Below are positions 54,573 to 58,014 of a stretch of DNA of 58,014 nucleotides, in pieces. Both the position numbers and the translations under genes were made by a program. Origin of the DNA: Pseudooceanicola lipolyticus (GTDB taxonomy: Bacteria; Pseudomonadota; Alphaproteobacteria; Rhodobacterales; Rhodobacteraceae); the NCBI RefSeq assembly GCF_002786325.1, contig NZ_PGTB01000014.1, forward strand, positions 1 to 58,014. The letters run 5' to 3'. Every line of letters starts with the position of its first letter. Position 1 is the first letter of the stretch. The notes below the pieces were generated by a model. The model worked only from the letters and a program-made list of their open reading frames with translations, ran no database searches and was not told where the DNA came from.

Positions 54573-57500
54573 GCAGGCACTCCGACGGTCTCTCCGATCA
54601 GCCGGTCGAGATCCTCGGCGTAGCTGTAGGGGTCGAGGAGCTCGGCATAGGCCCAGCGACCGTAGCGGCCCAGCGTGTTGACGCCGGGCACCCACTGGTG
54701 TCGCGTGGTCTCGGCCTTCAGCCGGTCCTTGGCATCGCGGAAGCCCTTGGCCTCGATGATCAGGGTGGTGGGTTCGGGTGTGTCCAGCGCGACCAGGAAA
54801 TCGGGGCGGTAGTGTTTGGGCTCGCCCTCCACGAGGTAGGGAATCTCGAAGCCGAGGTTATGGTTCTTGGCATAGGCCCGGGTCATCGGGTGGTCCTCGA
54901 TGACCTTCGCCAGTTTCGCCTCCCAATCGCTGTCGGTGACGATCCAGTTGATGTGCGACCGGTCGGGGCGTGGCCAGAAGCGCGTGGCCTTGGAGGTGTT
55001 GAAGGACACATCCATGGTCGACCCGCTGGGGCTATAGGGCTCCAGAACGGCGCGAATTATGGCATCGCCCTCGCGACCGACCGTGAGGGCGTGAAGGATC
55101 GTATCGCAGACCTCGTCGGCGATCTGCTTGTAGGTCAGCTGCGCCTTCTGGGTGCCACCGGTGAGGATCAGGCGGTCACTGTCGAGCCATTGGCGCACGA
55201 TGCGCTTGGCGCGCGGGAAGAGGTGGGTCTTCGGCGCCTCGCCCGCGTCGCGGAGCTTGTGCATGACGAGATGCGAGGCGATCTTGGTGGCGATCTCGGA
55301 CGGGCGCATCTGCCCGAGATGCGCGAGGGTGATATGGGCCGGCTCGCCCACGATGCCCTGCATGGTGACCTCGGTCGCTCCGGCCTTGGCCGGCGTCAGC
55401 TCGTAGGGTTCGACCCTGGAGAAATCGACGGCAAGCCTGTCGTTGGGCAGGTCCGTCCGGTAGCCCTCGACCCGCGGGAAGACGATCTCGAGGTGGTCGC
55501 GCTCGGGCGAGACGGCACGCACCTGCACGACCTCGCGCGGCGGCGTGGGTGGCGCGACGCGGGGGCCGTCAGAGAAGTTGAGCCCGTCGATGCCCATGAT
55601 GTCGGCGTATTCGGTGGTGAAGAGCCCCTCTTCGTTCACATCGTAGGACAGGCGGCGCAGGGCGCGCCCGACGACCTGTTCGCAGATGAGCCGCGTGCCG
55701 AAGGCGCGCAGGCCCAGGATGTGGGTGACGTTGTTGGCGTCCCAGCCTTCGGTCAACATCGAGACGGAGACAACGCAGCGCACCTGTTCGCCGAGCTTGC
55801 CCTTCTTGCCGACGGTGTTCATCACCTCGCGCAGGATCTCGGACTCGTCGATCTGGTCCGCGCCTTCGCCGCGCGCGGCCTTTTCCCGGCGAAATGCCTC
55901 GATCTCGGCGGCATGGGCCTCGCGGAAGCCCTTGTCGACCTCGCCGCCGGATTCGATGGCCGAGCTGTCGATCAGGATCGTGCGCGGCCGGTCGAGCCGC
56001 TCGCCGTCGTCGGCATGGTTGCGAAACAGCGCGCAGCGGCCCTGAACGGTGTCGATCACACCATTCTCGTCCTCGCGTTCGAACCCGGCAATGTAATCCC
56101 GGACCAGTTCGGAATTCGTGGTGTTGTTGCAGACCACGATGAAGACCGGAGGAATGCCGACCTCGGCTTTTTCCCATTCCCGGTAGGTCTTCTCGTAGTG
56201 GCCGTAGAGCGCGTCGATGGCGGTCTGCAGTTCCAGAGGCAGCTTCAGAGGGTCAGGCTTCTTCTCGCCGCGCGCCTTCTTCGGCATCTTCTTCCCGATG
56301 GCCTTCCAGAGGTTGCGATAGAGCGGTTCCGGCTGGCCTGCGACGTTGTCGGAGACCGGGACTCGAGGCAGCTTCACGATCCCGCATTCGATGGCATCCA
56401 TGAGGGAGAAGTCGCTGGCCACCCAGGGAAAGAGCGTGCCCTCCACCCAACCGGAACCGGACAGGAAGAAGGGTGTCGCGGACAGATCATAGACAGTCCG
56501 GATGCCCAGATGGCGCTTGGCCGCCTCGAGGCCCGAGATCCAGAGCCTCGCCGCTTCGCTGTTTTCCTCCGCCTCTTTCCTCGCGTCTCCGGTCAACTTC
56601 TCCTGATCCGCGTCAGGACGTTCCCGATAGCAGTGATGCGCCTCGTCGTTGATCACCGTGATCGGGCCGGAGGACATCAGTTCGGGCATCACGCGGGCGA
56701 GCATCTGCCCTTCGGTTTCGAGCGTCCGCGGACCCTCTCCATGGCCGGACAGCGCGGCCCGTGTGCCCTTGGCCAGGGTCACCTTCTCGCGGAGCTTGAA
56801 GGCATGATAATTCGTGATGACGATCTTGGCAGTCTGCATGTCCGTCATCAGATCGGACGGAACAAGATTCAGCCGGCCATAGTAGTTGTCCGGCTCCGAC
56901 GGCTTGAGAACACGCAAGCGGTCACGGATCGTGATGCCCGGCGCGACGATCAGGAAGCCCTTCCCGAAGCTCTTCGACGAGGGTGAGCGCGCGGCATTGA
57001 GAACCTGCCAGGCCATCAGCATGGCCATGACCGTGGTCTTGCCTGCCCCGGTCGCGAGTTTGAGCGCGATGCGGAACAGGTCCGGATTGGCCGCCGCATT
57101 CGACGCCTTCAGCCATTCGAGGAAGCGCTTGCCGCGCTTGCCGTCCTTCGGGGCCACTTCGGATAGCCAGATCGCGACCTCTACCGCTTCAAGCTGACAG
57201 AAAAAGGGCCGGATCGGAACGGTCTCGTCCGCCTGAATCGCCCGCCAATGCTGCAAGAGCCTCTGGGTGACGGGAGAAACGCGCCATTGCGCCGGGTTGG
57301 GCAGGTTGCGCCACGTGTCGACGGCATCCCGCAATTCGTTGATGTAGGGTGTCGGGTTGTAATCCACGTCCCCCGTCGACAGGTCATCGAAAGTCAGGCT
57401 CGTCTGTTTGCCGGCCTTCGCCTTCGCTCCCGGCATGGCCGAAATCAGATCTGACTTTCTTCGCCGCTCGATGATGCGGTCGGTCGGACGACCATCCTTG

Positions 57501-57574
57501 TCCAATTCCCAATTCCGCTCCGGAACGCGGTAGGGCGAATTCAGAATTGGGGCGTCGAAAAAGCTCTGCGACAT
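54569..57574 (-). CDS. Type III restriction-modification Res: DEAD/DEAH helicase-endonuclease
   Basis: This 1001-residue SF2 helicase has Walker A LATGAGKTT (about 173-181), NDEAHHC (DEAH at 310-313), and the DLSATPF motif III near 363-369. Motif VI lies in EQVVGRALRR. At the C-terminus a PD-(D/E)XK nuclease domain shows YRPDFLV (Asp925) and LIIEAKG (Glu941, Lys943). The chosen ATG at 57574 has GGAGT seven bases before it. It heads the res-DUF4268-mod-basic-helicase block. All catalytic motifs look intact, so the enzyme is probably active. Confidence 0.93.
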   Translation of the reverse strand: MSQSFFDAPILNSPYRVPERNWELDKDGRPTDRIIERRRKSDLISAMPGAKAKAGKQTSLTFDDLSTGDVDYNPTPYINELRDAVDTWRNLPNPAQWRVSPVTQRLLQHWRAIQADETVPIRPFFCQLEAVEVAIWLSEVAPKDGKRGKRFLEWLKASNAAANPDLFRIALKLATGAGKTTVMAMLMAWQVLNAARSPSSKSFGKGFLIVAPGITIRDRLRVLKPSEPDNYYGRLNLVPSDLMTDMQTAKIVITNYHAFKLREKVTLAKGTRAALSGHGEGPRTLETEGQMLARVMPELMSSGPITVINDEAHHCYRERPDADQEKLTGDARKEAEENSEAARLWISGLEAAKRHLGIRTVYDLSATPFFLSGSGWVEGTLFPWVASDFSLMDAIECGIVKLPRVPVSDNVAGQPEPLYRNLWKAIGKKMPKKARGEKKPDPLKLPLELQTAIDALYGHYEKTYREWEKAEVGIPPVFIVVCNNTTNSELVRDYIAGFEREDENGVIDTVQGRCALFRNHADDGERLDRPRTILIDSSAIESGGEVDKGFREAHAAEIEAFRREKAARGEGADQIDESEILREVMNTVGKKGKLGEQVRCVVSVSMLTEGWDANNVTHILGLRAFGTRLICEQVVGRALRRLSYDVNEEGLFTTEYADIMGIDGLNFSDGPRVAPPTPPREVVQVRAVSPERDHLEIVFPRVEGYRTDLPNDRLAVDFSRVEPYELTPAKAGATEVTMQGIVGEPAHITLAHLGQMRPSEIATKIASHLVMHKLRDAGEAPKTHLFPRAKRIVRQWLDSDRLILTGGTQKAQLTYKQIADEVCDTILHALTVGREGDAIIRAVLEPYSPSGSTMDVSFNTSKATRFWPRPDRSHINWIVTDSDWEAKLAKVIEDHPMTRAYAKNHNLGFEIPYLVEGEPKHYRPDFLVALDTPEPTTLIIEAKGFRDAKDRLKAETTRHQWVPGVNTLGRYGRWAYAELLDPYSYAEDLDRLIGETVGVPA

Positions 57575-57597
57575 CAATGGACTCCTATTCAGAATTG
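57539..57597. repeat. Direct repeat of a short dyad around the res start
   Basis: ATTCAGAATTG occurs at 57539-57549 and 57587-57597. Each copy contains the dyad ATTC-A-GAAT. The two copies flank the res start codon and may be an operator pair. The repeat is short and may be chance. Confidence 0.3.
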
Positions 57598-57655
57598 CAC
57601 ACTATCAGCGTAATCAGGCGGGGGAAGGAAAAGGTCTCTGTCATCAGCAACCAAC

Positions 57656-58014
57656 TCACTCCATTTCAACGACATGCAGGTCAGGAATCACCTCGCGCCC
57701 CAAGTCGACGAGGTGGCGGTGATGGGTGAACATTATCGCCTGTCCGGTCCGCCCCATCTCTGCGGTCAGAGACAGGGCTGCGGCCGCGCGGGTGTCGTCG
57801 AAAGTTTCCAGGATGTCGTCGGTCAGGAACGGAAGCGCCCCGAAGCGGGCGGTAAAATCGGCATGGCCGGCCACCCGCAGTGCAAGGTAGAGCTGGCCGC
57901 GCGTGCCGGTGGACATGGCCTCGGCAGCGACCGGCTGGCCGTTGCGGATGCCGACGAGCCGCTCGCCCGCCCCCGTCGGCTGCGCCTCCAACCGCGGCCA
58001 TTCCCCGCCGGTCA
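57656..58014 (-). CDS. YhaN-like SMC-type AAA ATPase, C-terminal part (5' end beyond window)
   Basis: The frame is open to the right edge, and about 119 C-terminal residues are visible. An ABC-type signature lies in AMSTGTRGQLYLALR, Walker B in LPFLTDDILETFDD, and the H-loop in IMFTHHRHLVDL. This is the C-terminal nucleotide-binding lobe of YhaN-like large ATPases, relatives of SbcC/Rad50 that usually pair with a metallophosphoesterase nuclease encoded next to them. It lies 81 bases upstream of res on the same strand and may be part of the same defence block. Confidence 0.82.
   Translation of the reverse strand, partial: TGGEWPRLEAQPTGAGERLVGIRNGQPVAAEAMSTGTRGQLYLALRVAGHADFTARFGALPFLTDDILETFDDTRAAAALSLTAEMGRTGQAIMFTHHRHLVDLGREVIPDLHVVEME

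Noticed and set aside
35524-58014. attR of the island (second copy of the tRNA-Asn 3' end)
   Set aside because: I found no repeat of the tRNA end downstream in this window; the right boundary must lie beyond it.

Overview
The window is a GC-rich chromosome segment from an alphaproteobacterium, most likely a member of the Rhodobacteraceae (Roseobacter group). The evidence is the combination of a VPLPA-CTERM protein, the zeta-type F1-ATPase inhibitor (DUF1476), a split PurS/PurQ/PurL FGAM synthase, a one-piece indolepyruvate oxidoreductase, a bmt/corrinoid/DUF1638 one-carbon group, and a holin plus GH108 muramidase pair of the kind used by Rhodobacterales gene transfer agents.

Region 1 (1-26.4 kb) is core chromosome. 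A minus-strand series reads acyltransferase, murI, argC, ccmE, GH108 muramidase, holin. Next come iorAB with a divergent LysR regulator, a probable small RNA, and a block of purine genes (purL, purQ, purS, purC, purN, purM). The purine block is interrupted by a sulfotransferase-like gene, dctB/dctD, the zeta subunit, betaine-homocysteine methyltransferase, a LexA-box-linked radical SAM protein, a corrinoid protein, DUF1638, sufE, a lipoprotein and rnd. A tRNA with a CAU anticodon closes the block.

Region 2 (26.4-35.5 kb) is semi-accessory. It holds an AT-richer VPLPA-CTERM surface protein and a six-gene minus-strand cassette of fibre, spike and SGNH-hydrolase type with no phage head, portal or terminase genes. 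An orphan EnvZ-like kinase, an MBL-fold hydrolase and tRNA-Asn(GTT) follow.

Region 3 (35.5 kb to the right edge) is an integrated genomic island that begins at the 3' end of tRNA-Asn. Its entry module is an apparently active tyrosine recombinase followed by a paralogue lacking the nucleophilic Tyr. After three unknown small genes comes a second recombination module: two large divergent tyrosine-recombinase-like proteins behind a tandem-HTH protein. Divergent from it are an XPD/DinG-like Fe-S helicase-type ATPase and a KfrA-like DNA-binding protein with its own palindrome.

The rest of the island is a co-directional defence block (48.4-58.0 kb). In transcription order it holds the C-terminus of a YhaN-like SMC-type ATPase, type III Res, a DUF4268 PD-(D/E)XK protein, type III Mod with a compositionally foreign target-recognition region, a small basic protein, and a RelE-like/UvrD helicase fusion. 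Five of these genes (Res to the fusion) are joined by ATGA overlaps or a 3-nt gap. This expanded type III restriction locus and the double recombination module are the most novel content. The island's right end lies outside the window.
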